A stretch of 50,801 nt of DNA from CAZUDO01 sp964618895 (lineage in GTDB: Bacteria > Desulfobacterota > Binatia > DP-6), in the NCBI GenBank assembly GCA_964618895.1, contig CAZUDO010000049.1:1-50801 (forward strand), read 5' to 3'. Below the pieces are notes generated by a model. The model did not search any database, was not told the origin of the DNA, and worked only from the letters and a program-made list of their open reading frames with translations. Numbering within the stretch: position 1 is the stretch's first letter; every line of letters starts with the position of its first letter. The position numbers were made by a program, and so were the translations under genes. Positions 1 to 7,031 of the stretch are shown piece by piece.

Positions 1-243
1 AACGAGCTGGCCGCGAGAGAAGCCGCTGACCTGCTCACCGTAGTCGATGACCTCGGCGACGAACTCGTGCCCGAAGGGAAACGGGCCACTCAGGGGCATC
101 TCGCCGTGAAGGATGAGGATATCCACATCGCAGGTGGTAACGCCGACCGGTCGCACGAGTGCATCGTCAGGCGCTTCGAGCTTGGGTCGCGGCGTCTCCT
201 GCCACTCGAGCTTCCCCGGCTCAATGAACACAAGTTGTTGCAT
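1..243 (-). CDS. Zinc-dependent alcohol dehydrogenase (MDR family), N-terminal part, cassette 5
   Basis: The first 81 codons of a medium-chain dehydrogenase/reductase are present; the rest lies off the left edge. The start ATG at 241-243 is preceded by GGAGG nine bases upstream. The GroES-like N-terminal domain is visible: a Thr-Thr-Cys-Asp-Val-Asp segment matching the position of the catalytic zinc Cys, and the GHEF stretch that carries the zinc His and Glu of zinc alcohol dehydrogenases. Family knowledge says NAD(P)-dependent alcohol or polyol oxidation; the substrate cannot be read from this fragment. It lies 51 bp downstream of an attC core site and so is the fifth cassette of the integron. 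Confidence 0.8.
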   Translation of the reverse strand, partial: MQQLVFIEPGKLEWQETPRPKLEAPDDALVRPVGVTTCDVDILILHGEMPLSGPFPFGHEFVAEVIDYGEQVSGFSRGQLV

Positions 244-293
244 CAGTTGTTGCCTCCGACACCTCTGTTCGCGCGCCGGCCCGAATCCAATCC

Positions 294-383
294 GCCTAAC
301 GACCGGGCGTTGAACCGCCGGCACGCGCGCTCGCACTGTGGTGACCGAGGATCATGCCGGCCGGCTCCATCGCCAGGTTAGAC
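294..383 (-). other. attC: attC recombination site of cassette 4
   Basis: The ends on the plus strand are GCCTAAC (294-300) and GTTAGAC (377-383), matching RYYYAAC and GTTRRRY. The site is 90 bp and starts just after the stop of the zinc-finger antitoxin gene. The interior has imperfect dyad symmetry (GGCG-T-TGAACC against the complement of GGCTCCATCGCC). The arms pair less well than in the other sites. Confidence 0.75.
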
Positions 384-390
384 GCTCAGA

Positions 391-612
391 TCATGCCGCG
401 TACCGGATGACCTCGAGTTCCGCAGCCCCGGCGACCGCGGCGAGGATCTCGTCAACACGGCGCATGACGACGTCTTCAATAAGGTACTCCGTGCAGTTTC
501 CGCACTGCAGCACGGGGAGGTCCTTCAGGATGACGATAGTGCGATCGGTCGTCTTGAACGGAAGGTCGCTGACGACCTTCGCCATCGTGGCCCCGCATGT
601 CGTGCACTTCAT
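391..612 (-). CDS. YgiT/MqsA-type zinc-finger protein, probable antitoxin (cassette 4)
   Basis: A 73-aa protein with two CxxC pairs: Cys-Thr-Thr-Cys near the N terminus and Cys-Gly-Asn-Cys around residue 38. This is the zinc-ribbon pattern of the YgiT-type family, in which such domains act as MqsA-like antitoxin modules. After the second pair comes the usual Tyr-Leu-Ile-Glu-Asp segment and a short helix (VMRRVDEILAAV). There is no C-terminal Xre DNA-binding domain, so this is the short form. Its ATG overlaps the stop of the upstream DUF4258 gene (ATGA at 609-612), which implies translational coupling. The antitoxin role is inferred from family and pairing. Confidence 0.8.
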   Translation of the reverse strand: MKCTTCGATMAKVVSDLPFKTTDRTIVILKDLPVLQCGNCTEYLIEDVVMRRVDEILAAVAGAAELEVIRYAA

Positions 613-956
613 GGTCGTGGTCTCCTCGTCTTCAGATCATCGGCCCATTCGTCAGGGCTTGGTCGGTAGGTGGTGACGACTCTCACGTTGTTTCCTTCAA
701 GGTCGGCGGCAAAGAGCACATGGACCGCGTCCCCCGGCAGCCGTGCCAGCACCAGATAACTCGGCAGGTACTTGTCGTCAGGGTACGACTCGACGATGTC
801 GTACGTATCGACGGCATCAAGAATGCCCTCGCGCCGCACGAAGCGACCCTTCAGGCGGAGATTGACGTGATACGTCCACAGGAGCCGACCCGAACGGACG
901 CACTCCTGAATGAAGCTGAGGGGTTCATCGGGAAGTCTTCTCGGCTTCTCTCCCAC
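609..956 (-). CDS. DUF4258 protein, probable toxin (cassette 4)
   Basis: A 115-aa protein with the DUF4258 layout: an N-terminal helix (FIQECVRSGRLLWTYHVNLRL), a central Asp-Ile-Val-Glu-Ser-Tyr-Pro-Asp-Asp segment, and C-terminal strands ending in RVVTTYRPSPDEW. DUF4258 proteins are small RelE/BECR-like proteins commonly encoded immediately upstream of a YgiT zinc-finger gene, as here. That pairing supports a toxin-antitoxin role, but no activity can be read directly. The pair fills one integron cassette; toxin-antitoxin cassettes are known to stabilise arrays. The codon use is as GC-rich as its neighbours. Confidence 0.78.
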   Translation of the reverse strand: MGEKPRRLPDEPLSFIQECVRSGRLLWTYHVNLRLKGRFVRREGILDAVDTYDIVESYPDDKYLPSYLVLARLPGDAVHVLFAADLEGNNVRVVTTYRPSPDEWADDLKTRRPRP

Positions 957-986
957 GTCCGCTGTCTACCGCTCTCCCGCCATTTC

Positions 987-1064
987 GTCTAACGTTGCGC
1001 ATCAGCGGCCCGCGTAGGCGGGCGAAGCCCGCCGGAGAGGGTCCGCTGCATGCGCGGGTTAGGC
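987..1064 (-). other. attC: attC recombination site of cassette 3
   Basis: A 78-bp site running from GTCTAAC (987-993) to GTTAGGC (1058-1064) on the plus strand. The stop codon of the oxidoreductase gene lies inside the latter. The arms GCGCATCAGCGG and CCGCTGCATGCGC pair almost perfectly, with one unpaired base, which is the extrahelical base typical of attC. It is the best-formed attC in the window. Confidence 0.9.
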
Positions 1065-2069
1065 CGCACCTTGCGCCTCGCGCCGCACGCTTAGAACAAC
1101 GCGTCCTGGGCCGGCCCCGCGCTCTATCGTCTCGTGCGCCAGAGCAATCTCCTCGAGCGGGAAGCGCGCTTGGATGGTGAAACCCGGCCATCCCTGCTCC
1201 AGCGCCTCGTTCAAGCTGCGGGCCGCTTCGGCCTTGGCAACAGCAGGAAAGTCGTCGCTTCCAAGGAAGAACACGCTCACGTTTTTGAAGACCAGGGGCC
1301 AGAAGGGAATCGCCGGCATCGGATTGCCAGTGGCGTACGCCGCGATGGACCCGCCCAATCGCAGAACACTCTCGTCCAGTGCGATGTTCGCACCGAACGT
1401 GACCTCCACGACGTGGTCGATGCCGTCAGGAGCCTTGGCGCGAATCCGCTCGACCAACTCTTGAGGGAGGAGGTTGTCCGTGACGACAACATGGAGGGCT
1501 CCTGCGCGCTCCGCCGTGGCCCGAACCTCTTCCGAGCGAACGGTGGCGACAACACGTGCTCCGGCATGCCGTGCAAGAGCAACGGCACACTGGCCAACCG
1601 CACCGCCTCCCCCTTGGACGAGAAGCCACTTTCCGCGCACCGGACCGGCAACATGCACTGCGCGGTGAGCGGTGATGCCTGGGATTCCCAGGCAGGCGCC
1701 TTGTTCAAAGGACACGTTGGGTGACAGTGGCACGGCCTGGCCAGCCGGGACGACCACGAACTCGGCAGCCGTGCCGAACGGGCGGTAGCTCTGCGCGCCG
1801 AAGCACCACACCCGTTCGCCAACGCGAGACCCGGGGACTGCATCTCCAACTGCGTCGATGACACCCGCTCCGTCGCTATGCGGGATCACCCTCTCGTACG
1901 GCATGCCGACACCAAAGCGGTCATCGCGCTTCTTCACGTCTCCGGGATTGATGCCGGAGGCAACTACACGAATGCGAACTTCACCTGGACCGGGTTCAAC
2001 GATCGGGGTCTCGCCAATAACGAGGACCTCGGCGGCGGGTCCTTGCCGTTCGTACCAAGCTGCTCTCAT
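1059..2069 (-). CDS. NADPH:quinone reductase-like zinc-independent MDR oxidoreductase (cassette 3)
   Basis: A 336-aa protein of the quinone oxidoreductase branch of the medium-chain dehydrogenase superfamily. The N-terminal GroES-like domain has the signature VVASGINPGDVKKRDD and lacks the structural-zinc cysteines. The Rossmann domain begins with LLVQGGGGAVGQCAVALARHAG, giving an AxxGxVG-like nucleotide-binding turn around residue 150. The C terminus is the usual IERGAGPGRVVLSVR. Such enzymes reduce quinones or enones with NADPH. The ATG at 2067-2069 was chosen over an upstream in-frame start because the sequence from there aligns with the family N terminus and because the upstream start would overlap the attC site. 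It fills one integron cassette. Confidence 0.85.
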   Translation of the reverse strand: MRAAWYERQGPAAEVLVIGETPIVEPGPGEVRIRVVASGINPGDVKKRDDRFGVGMPYERVIPHSDGAGVIDAVGDAVPGSRVGERVWCFGAQSYRPFGTAAEFVVVPAGQAVPLSPNVSFEQGACLGIPGITAHRAVHVAGPVRGKWLLVQGGGGAVGQCAVALARHAGARVVATVRSEEVRATAERAGALHVVVTDNLLPQELVERIRAKAPDGIDHVVEVTFGANIALDESVLRLGGSIAAYATGNPMPAIPFWPLVFKNVSVFFLGSDDFPAVAKAEAARSLNEALEQGWPGFTIQARFPLEEIALAHETIERGAGPGRVVLSVRREAQGAA

Positions 2070-2111
2070 GTTTGTATCACCCGCTGGGCACTCGGGGGCG
2101 TGGTTTGTGCG

Positions 2112-2226
2112 GCCTAACGCATGGCCGCTAAGCTGCGGCCGCGCGTGATCCTGCCCACGATACGTGCCGCCCTCGGCCGCTCGCACGGCAGAGCCCGCGG
2201 CCGGCAGCTTCAGCGGCTTGTTGGGC
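2112..2226 (-). other. attC: attC recombination site of cassette 2
   Basis: A 115-bp site from GCCTAAC (2112-2118) to GTTGGGC (2220-2226). The arms CCGCTAAGCTGCGGCCGCG and the complement of the segment near 2197-2217 match except for two single extra bases, the expected extrahelical bases of an attC hairpin. Confidence 0.88.
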
Positions 2227-2247
2227 GGCGTTCATGAGGAGAGCGGA

Positions 2248-3339
2248 TCAGTCAATTGGCAGGTCGACCAGGGATGCTGACCGGCCGGGAAACAGTAACG
2301 CTGAACCGGTGGCGACCGCGACGTGCTTGCCGTCGGCGTTGAGAACTTCGGAGTGAGCCACGACGATCGTGCGCCCCGCATGAGCGACCGAACCCCGTGC
2401 CAGCAGCTCGCGACCATCAGCGATGCCGGGACGGAGAAAGTTCACTTTGAGATCGATCGACGCCATTGCCGTGCGCGCAGGCGTGACCGTCATGATGGCC
2501 CCGGCCAGCGCCGCGTCCGCCAGCATCGCGATCATCCCGCCCTCCACCTTTCCCGTGGGCGGGCAGAGCCACTGGCTGGCGGGTAGTGTGAACTCGGCTT
2601 TGCCCTGCGCTGCGTCGACGAGCCGTAGGCCCATGAGGTATCGGGTTGGTGGGGCCGGGAGCTCGCCCGCGAGCGAAGCGGTGAGCATCTCAAGGCCACT
2701 CATCTTGTCCCAAACTTTCTGGGGGGTGACCTCGCCGACGACTGGGCGTAGATAGGGATCGGGAGTGGCATACTCGGCCTCGCAAACTGGCTGCGAGCCG
2801 GAAGGCGAGTTGGGCGGCGAGGACGCGGGCGGAAACACGAAACACAGCGAGCTTCCATGCGCAACCAGGCGTCCTGCAGCGTCTTCAATGAGGACCTCGG
2901 AAAGTGCGATCCGCCGCCCCGCATGGACCAAGTGACCCTTTGCCGTCAGAACGGTCCCCACTTGGGCCGGGCGCACGACGCGGAGTGACAGCTCCGAGGT
3001 CGTATACGCGGTGGCCGGCGGCAGTGCTGTCTGTATGGCGCATCCAAGGGGACCGTCGGCCAACACGGCAAGCATGCCGACCGAGATGAGTCCTTGCGGC
3101 GAAACCAGCCACGGCGATGCGGGCATCGTGAACGTTGCTTTGCCGGCACCGACCTCCGTCAGCTTCATACCCACGAGATGACACAACGGCGATCTCGGCG
3201 ACTTACCACTCAACTCCGTCCGCAGTTGCTCGATGCCCGCTAACGCAAACAGCGTTGGGTCCGGATAGCCGCCGCGCACCGGCTCGCGCCACACCTCCAA
3301 TTGAGGATCAATACTCGTGTCAGTGTTGCGAATCGCCAT
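2248..3339 (-). CDS. Tandem hotdog-fold (PaaI-like) thioesterase (cassette 2)
   Basis: A 363-aa protein made of two PaaI-type hotdog domains in tandem. Domain 1 (about residues 45-180) carries GKATFTMPASPWLVSPQGLISVGMLAVLADGPLG, and domain 2 (about 215-350) carries GKAEFTLPASQWLCPPTGKVEGGMIAMLADAALAG. The two halves are clearly related, so the gene arose by duplication and fusion. PaaI-family hotdog proteins hydrolyse acyl- or aryl-CoA thioesters; the usual acidic catalytic residue sits in the helix after the G-G/S-M stretch, where both halves have Ala-Asp. The ATG at 3337-3339 follows GGAGGG. The gene occupies one integron cassette and is much longer than a single-domain member (about 140 aa). 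Confidence 0.82.
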   Translation of the reverse strand: MAIRNTDTSIDPQLEVWREPVRGGYPDPTLFALAGIEQLRTELSGKSPRSPLCHLVGMKLTEVGAGKATFTMPASPWLVSPQGLISVGMLAVLADGPLGCAIQTALPPATAYTTSELSLRVVRPAQVGTVLTAKGHLVHAGRRIALSEVLIEDAAGRLVAHGSSLCFVFPPASSPPNSPSGSQPVCEAEYATPDPYLRPVVGEVTPQKVWDKMSGLEMLTASLAGELPAPPTRYLMGLRLVDAAQGKAEFTLPASQWLCPPTGKVEGGMIAMLADAALAGAIMTVTPARTAMASIDLKVNFLRPGIADGRELLARGSVAHAGRTIVVAHSEVLNADGKHVAVATGSALLFPGRSASLVDLPID

Positions 3340-3368
3340 GGGACCCTCCACGGTTACAGCCAGGCGCC

Positions 3369-3428
3369 TCCCAACGTTCGGCATCAGCGGCGGCGCGCGG
3401 CGCCGTCCGCTGCATGCCGGTGTTAGCG
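3369..3428 (-). other. attC: attC recombination site of cassette 1
   Basis: A 60-bp site. The boundary heptamers are degenerate (TCCCAAC at 3369-3375, GTTAGCG at 3422-3428). The arms CGGCATCAGCGG and CCGCTGCATGCCG pair with one extrahelical base, nearly the same stem as the site at 987-1064. Its R'' complement equals the heptamer at the attI junction (4028-4034). Confidence 0.82.
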
Positions 3429-3430
3429 AG

Positions 3431-4009
3431 CTACCTCACCCAAGCACAGTATGGCTCGACGAGCCGCCCGACGGCAGCGATTCGACGGTATCGCGACTTC
3501 ATCCGATCGGGGTGAGACGTCATGTCCTTCTGAACAGTGCAGATCGTTGACAGGCCGAGCTTAAACCTCACCGGAACCTCGGGAGTCGCTGCTTCCGCAT
3601 ACCGCCACAGGTCGAGCATGCCATCGACGTCCGCGACCAGTTGGTCGAACACCAGCGCCGTTGCAGCGCCATCCAGCTGACCGGTGACTGGTCCGATTCC
3701 TTGCGGCAACGCAGACCAATCGACTCGATCCGTCGAGAACTCGGTGGCGCGCTCCGCCTGCGTCGTTGGGCGTGCACCACCCGGCGTCGCCGGTTCAACG
3801 AAGACCACGTGGCCAGAGCTCGTGGCGCAGAGCTCCTGAACCTGCCCCGGGCGAGCCTTGGCGGACTTAACCACCCAGAACGTCCGGCCAGCCGTCTGGC
3901 AGTCGGCCACCTTGCGGCCGAAGATCGCGTCGACTTCCTCTCCGGCATGAGCTCCCATGACACTGACCACGCACCATGGCGCGTCCAGCGCTGCTTGCAG
4001 GAGCGGCAT
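3431..4009 (-). CDS. Unknown 192-aa protein, first cassette
   Basis: I do not recognise this protein. It is soluble, with no signal peptide or membrane segment. Visible stretches are an N-terminal strand with Cys (WCVVSVMGAHAGEEVDAIFG), a middle VVFVEPATPGG, and a C-terminal helix-rich part with VFDQLVADVDGMLDLWRYAE and a basic tail (RMKSRYRRIAAVGRL). The start ATG at 4007-4009 follows GGAGG four bases upstream; an open frame continues upstream through the attI region, but that part lacks support. Being next to attI it would be the most recently acquired cassette. Cassette membership rests on the flanking core sites, which match perfectly. Confidence 0.65.
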   Translation of the reverse strand: MPLLQAALDAPWCVVSVMGAHAGEEVDAIFGRKVADCQTAGRTFWVVKSAKARPGQVQELCATSSGHVVFVEPATPGGARPTTQAERATEFSTDRVDWSALPQGIGPVTGQLDGAATALVFDQLVADVDGMLDLWRYAEAATPEVPVRFKLGLSTICTVQKDMTSHPDRMKSRYRRIAAVGRLVEPYCAWVR

Positions 4010-4027
4010 TCGTTCCTCCGGGTGTCT

Positions 4028-4277
4028 CGCTAACGTGTATTGGACAGACCTGTATAAACACCGCGAACGCGGCGAGGCGGTCTGCCTATTGTGGTTGGGA
4101 AGAGATTGCGCGAGCGACGCAAGGTGCCGTGAGCCCAGGGGATGCCGCGCGACGTGCGCCAAGCGAGGTTCCTCATTAGACGGGTCTGCCTAAGACCCGG
4201 CGCAGCCCAGGCGTTGCGGTCGTCACCCTCGCGGGGAGGTGACGCCGGGATCATGCCGAGAGGAGCCGGGGTGCTCA
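4028..4277 (-). other. attI: attI-like region between intI and cassette 1
   Basis: This 250-bp non-coding stretch separates the integrase stop from cassette 1. In gene direction the junction core is GTTAGCG (complement of 4028-4034), equal to the complement of the first cassette's R'' site. A TTTATACAG stretch about 20 bp upstream of the core could be the -10 of a cassette promoter, but no convincing -35 is seen. A small hairpin GGGTCT-GCCTA-AGACCC lies near 4184-4200. attI sites are not conserved between integrons, so the call rests on position. Confidence 0.6.
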
Positions 4278-5447
4278 TCATCTCCCCCCCAGGAGGCGGT
4301 CGGCCGGGGATTGGACGCCGGCGGGACCGCGGTTCAGGACATGGGTGTAGATCATCGTCGTGGCGACGTCCTTGTGGCCGAGAAGCTCCTGGACCGTGCG
4401 AATGTCGCTGCCGTCCTCGAGCAGGTGGGTGGCGAAGGAATGCCGCAAGGTATGGCAGGTCGCGCGCTTCGGGATGCCGGCGGCGAGGACAGCGCGGCGC
4501 ACGGCGTGCTGCACGACGGTTTCGTGCAGGTGGTGGCGGCGCTTCTGGCCCGTCTCGCGCTCGATGTAGGTGCGCGTGGCGGGGAAGACCCACTGCCAGG
4601 GCCACTCGCGGCCGGCGGACGGGAGCTTCTTCCCGAGCGCGCCGGGGAGCTCGACCCAGCCTGCGCCGTTCGCGACGTCGCGCCCGTGCTGGGCCCGCAC
4701 GCGTTCGAGGTGCGCGGCGAGCTCGGATTTGATGGACACGGGCAGCATCGTCGCGCGGTCCTTGTCGCCCTTGCCGCGCCGGACGGTGATTTGGTTGCGG
4801 CCGAAGTCGACGTCCTTGACGCGCAGGCGGCAGCATTCGAGCAGGCGCAGACCGCAGCCGTAGAGCAGGATCGCCATCAGGCGCGGTTCGCCGTCCATGC
4901 GAGCGAGCACGGCGCGCACCTCGTCGCGCGTGAGCACTACCGGAAGACAAGCGGGCGTCTTGGCGTGGACGAGGTCGTCGAGCCACGGCAATTGGATGCC
5001 AAGAACCTCCCGGTAGAGGAAGAGCAACGCGGCGAGCGCCTGGTTCTGTGTCGAGGCCGCGACGTGCGCGCGGGTCGCGAGCGCGTTGAGGAAGGCCGTG
5101 ACGTGCTCGGGGCCGAGCACCGCCGGATTGCGGCGGCCGTGGTACTCGTGGTAGCGGCGCATCCAACCCAGGTAGGCCTCCTCCGTGCGCGGGCTGAAGT
5201 GACGCAGGCGCATGGATTCCCGCGCGCGCTCGGAGAGACGCGGAGCCGGGGTAGCGCGCGGGCCGGAAGTAGGGAACGGGCGATGAGGCTCGATCGGGTC
5301 CTCGCGCACGGTGGAGGCTCCGCCGAACCCGCCCCATCTGTCGGAGGAAGTCCACGGCGCATCCGGACACGATGGCGCGCGCGGCGCGCGCGCCATCGAC
5401 GTGGCGAAGCGGGTCATGAGCGGCTGGCTTGCGAGCATCGGCACCAT
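4278..5447 (-). CDS. intI: Integron integrase (IntI-type tyrosine recombinase)
   Basis: A site-specific recombinase that excises and inserts gene cassettes at attC and attI. In the 389-codon frame the tyrosine-recombinase residues are Arg201 (GCGLRLLE), Lys226, His332 and Arg335 (HTLRHSFATHLLE), His358 and Tyr367 (GHKDVATTMIYTHV). The insert GREWPWQWVFPA with the following TRTYIERETGQKRRHHLHE is the IntI-specific region between patches II and III and separates it from XerC/D. The core SAM-like domain starts near residue 68. IntI proteins are usually 320-340 aa, so the first 50-60 residues may not be translated and a start downstream of 5447 is possible. The gene reads toward its own cassettes, unlike most integrons. 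Confidence 0.9.
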   Translation of the reverse strand: MVPMLASQPLMTRFATSMARAPRAPSCPDAPWTSSDRWGGFGGASTVREDPIEPHRPFPTSGPRATPAPRLSERARESMRLRHFSPRTEEAYLGWMRRYHEYHGRRNPAVLGPEHVTAFLNALATRAHVAASTQNQALAALLFLYREVLGIQLPWLDDLVHAKTPACLPVVLTRDEVRAVLARMDGEPRLMAILLYGCGLRLLECCRLRVKDVDFGRNQITVRRGKGDKDRATMLPVSIKSELAAHLERVRAQHGRDVANGAGWVELPGALGKKLPSAGREWPWQWVFPATRTYIERETGQKRRHHLHETVVQHAVRRAVLAAGIPKRATCHTLRHSFATHLLEDGSDIRTVQELLGHKDVATTMIYTHVLNRGPAGVQSPADRLLGGR

Positions 5448-5653
5448 CTGAGCCTTGTCCCTCCCGCGAGAACCGATCCTTGGTGCCTGAACTGGTGCCT
5501 CAAGTCGATCGGCGCCACTATACCGAACGCCGGACGACCGGGGGAAGATCAGTTCGTGGGAGAGCCGCGCGCTGTTGATGCCTGCGTGTGTGCGCCCCGA
5601 GGTGTGAGGGCTCTCTTGCTCGGCCAGGTGGAGTCGCGATATCGGCCACCGCC
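5448..5653. other. Region upstream of intI with no recognised gene
   Basis: I see no coding region, attC or LexA-type box here. It joins the integrase to the hsdM remnant and may hold the intI promoter. Confidence 0.4.
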
Positions 5654-5735
5654 GAGGAGGTTCATTTTGCCCAGCCGCCAGGTGGTGTAATTGGATTCCT
5701 GGCCGTAGATGCTGATGTCGCCCTTGGGCTCGTAG
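5654..5735 (-). pseudogene. Fragment of type I restriction methylase HsdM
   Basis: Read on the minus strand, about 28 codons spell KGDISIYGQESNYTTWRLGK followed by Met-Asn-Leu. This is the conserved segment just upstream of the NPPF catalytic motif in type I N6-adenine methylases (HsdM). Similarity stops abruptly after Met-Asn-Leu, and on the other side the segment runs into the end of the enolase gene, so only this scrap of hsdM survives. It points to an earlier rearrangement at the junction between the integron and the enolase locus. Confidence 0.6.
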
Positions 5736-5750
5736 GCGCCGGGCGCCTTC

Positions 5751-7031
5751 TCACCTTCGCGCCAGGAACGGATCGACGTAGCGCGCCGCCGCGCCCAGCT
5801 CCTCCGCGATGGCCAGCAGCCGGTTGTACTTGGCCGTCCGCTCGGAGCGGCACGGCGCGCCGGTCTTGATCTGTCCGGCGCCCGTCGCCACCGCCAGATC
5901 GGCGATGAACGTGTCCTCGGTCTCGCCCGAGCGGTGCGAGACGATCGCGCGGTAGTTCGCCGCCGCCGCCCGTGCCATCGCCGTGCGTGTCTCGGTGAGC
6001 GTCCCGATCTGGTTCACCTTGATGAGGATGGCGTTGCCGACACCGCTCGTGATGCCGCGCGCGAGCTCGGTCTCGTTGGTGACGAAGATGTCGTCGCCGA
6101 CCAGCTGCACGCGGGCGCCGATGGCCGCCGTGAGGCGCTGCCAGCCGGCCCAGTCGTTCTCGCCCAGGCCGTCCTCGATCGACACGATCGGGTAGGTGGT
6201 GCACCAGCGCTGGTAGAGGGCGATCAGCTCGTCGGCCGGCCGGCGCGGGCCGCCGGCCTTGCGGAAGACATAGCCGTCGCCGTCGGCCAGCTCGCTGGCG
6301 GCGCAGTCGAGCGCCAGCGACATGTCGCGCCCGGGGGTGAGGCCGGCGGCGCGGATGGCCTCCATCAGGAGATCCAGACCCTCCTCGTGCGCCGTGAGCG
6401 CGGGGGCGAAGCCGCCCTCGTCGCCGACGGCGGTGGTGAGCCCGCGGCGCTCGAGCAGCTCCTTCAGGGCCTGGTACACCTCGACCCCCTGGCGGAGCGC
6501 CTCCGGAAACGACGGCGCGCCGTGCGGCACGATCATGAACTCCTGGAAGTCGAGCGGGTTGGCAGCGTGGCGGCCGCCGTTGATGACGTTGAGCAGCGGC
6601 ACGGGCAGCAGGGTGGCGGCGTCGCCGCCGAGCGCTCGATAGAGTGGCCGCCCGGACGCGGCCGCCGCCGCGCGTGCGCTCGCCAGGGAGACGGCCAGGA
6701 GCGCGTTGGCGCCGAGGCGGCCCTTGTTGTCGCTTCCGTCCGTGGCAATGAGCTTCCGATCGACCGCCTCCTGGTTGCCGGCATCCAGACCGCGCAGCGC
6801 CGGTGCCAGCACGTCGTTCACGTTGGCCGCCGCGCGCCGTACGCCTTTACCGCGGTAGCGGGTCTTGTCGCCGTCGCGCAGCTCGACGGCCTCGCGCTCG
6901 CCGGTCGAGGCGCCCGACGGCACCGCGGCCGTGCCGCTGGCACCACCCTGCAGCGTCACCGTGGCTTCGACGGTCGGGAAGCCACGCGAGTCGAGGATCT
7001 CTCTGGCGCGGACGCCGGCGATTGCGGTCAT
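5751..7031 (-). CDS. eno: Enolase (phosphopyruvate hydratase)
   Basis: A 426-aa glycolytic enzyme interconverting 2-phosphoglycerate and phosphoenolpyruvate. Recognisable motifs are PSGASTGEREAVELRDGD, GDEGGFAP, the Mg ligands in LALDCAASE, SIEDGL and VGDDIFVTN, the catalytic Lys in LIKVNQIGTLTET, and SHRSGETEDTFIADLAV. The length is normal. The N-terminal motif normally read DSRGNPTVE is DSRGFPTVE here, an unusual substitution. The ATG at 7029-7031 follows AGGAG seven bases upstream and overlaps the stop of the methyltransferase gene by four bases (ATGA), so the two are co-translated. A longer open frame upstream is antisense-like noise over the methyltransferase gene. Confidence 0.95.
   Translation of the reverse strand: MTAIAGVRAREILDSRGFPTVEATVTLQGGASGTAAVPSGASTGEREAVELRDGDKTRYRGKGVRRAAANVNDVLAPALRGLDAGNQEAVDRKLIATDGSDNKGRLGANALLAVSLASARAAAAASGRPLYRALGGDAATLLPVPLLNVINGGRHAANPLDFQEFMIVPHGAPSFPEALRQGVEVYQALKELLERRGLTTAVGDEGGFAPALTAHEEGLDLLMEAIRAAGLTPGRDMSLALDCAASELADGDGYVFRKAGGPRRPADELIALYQRWCTTYPIVSIEDGLGENDWAGWQRLTAAIGARVQLVGDDIFVTNETELARGITSGVGNAILIKVNQIGTLTETRTAMARAAAANYRAIVSHRSGETEDTFIADLAVATGAGQIKTGAPCRSERTAKYNRLLAIAEELGAAARYVDPFLARR

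Larger units (their letters stand above)
1..5447 (-). mobile_element. Chromosomal integron: intI plus at least five gene cassettes
   Basis: An IntI-type integrase (4278-5447) is followed on the same strand by cassettes read leftward. Cassette limits from the core-site cut points are 3375-4033, 2118-3374, 993-2117, 300-992 and a partial one ending at 299. Read in gene direction, each cassette begins with a core heptamer that matches the complement of its own R'' site: GTTAGCG/GTTAGCG, GTTGGGA/GTTGGGC, GTTAGGC/GTTAGGC and GTTAGAC/GTTAGAC. This is what excision as a circle requires, so the array is very likely real. The integrase has the same orientation as the cassettes, the opposite of class 1 integrons. 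The array continues beyond the left edge. Confidence 0.88.

Noticed and set aside
4183..4201. Rho-independent terminator after intI
   Set aside because: The hairpin GGGTCT-GCCTA-AGACCC has no T-rich tail on either strand.
5448..5653. LexA box controlling intI
   Set aside because: No CTGT-N8-ACAG match was found upstream of the integrase; the ACAGACCTGT near 4056 has the halves in the wrong order.
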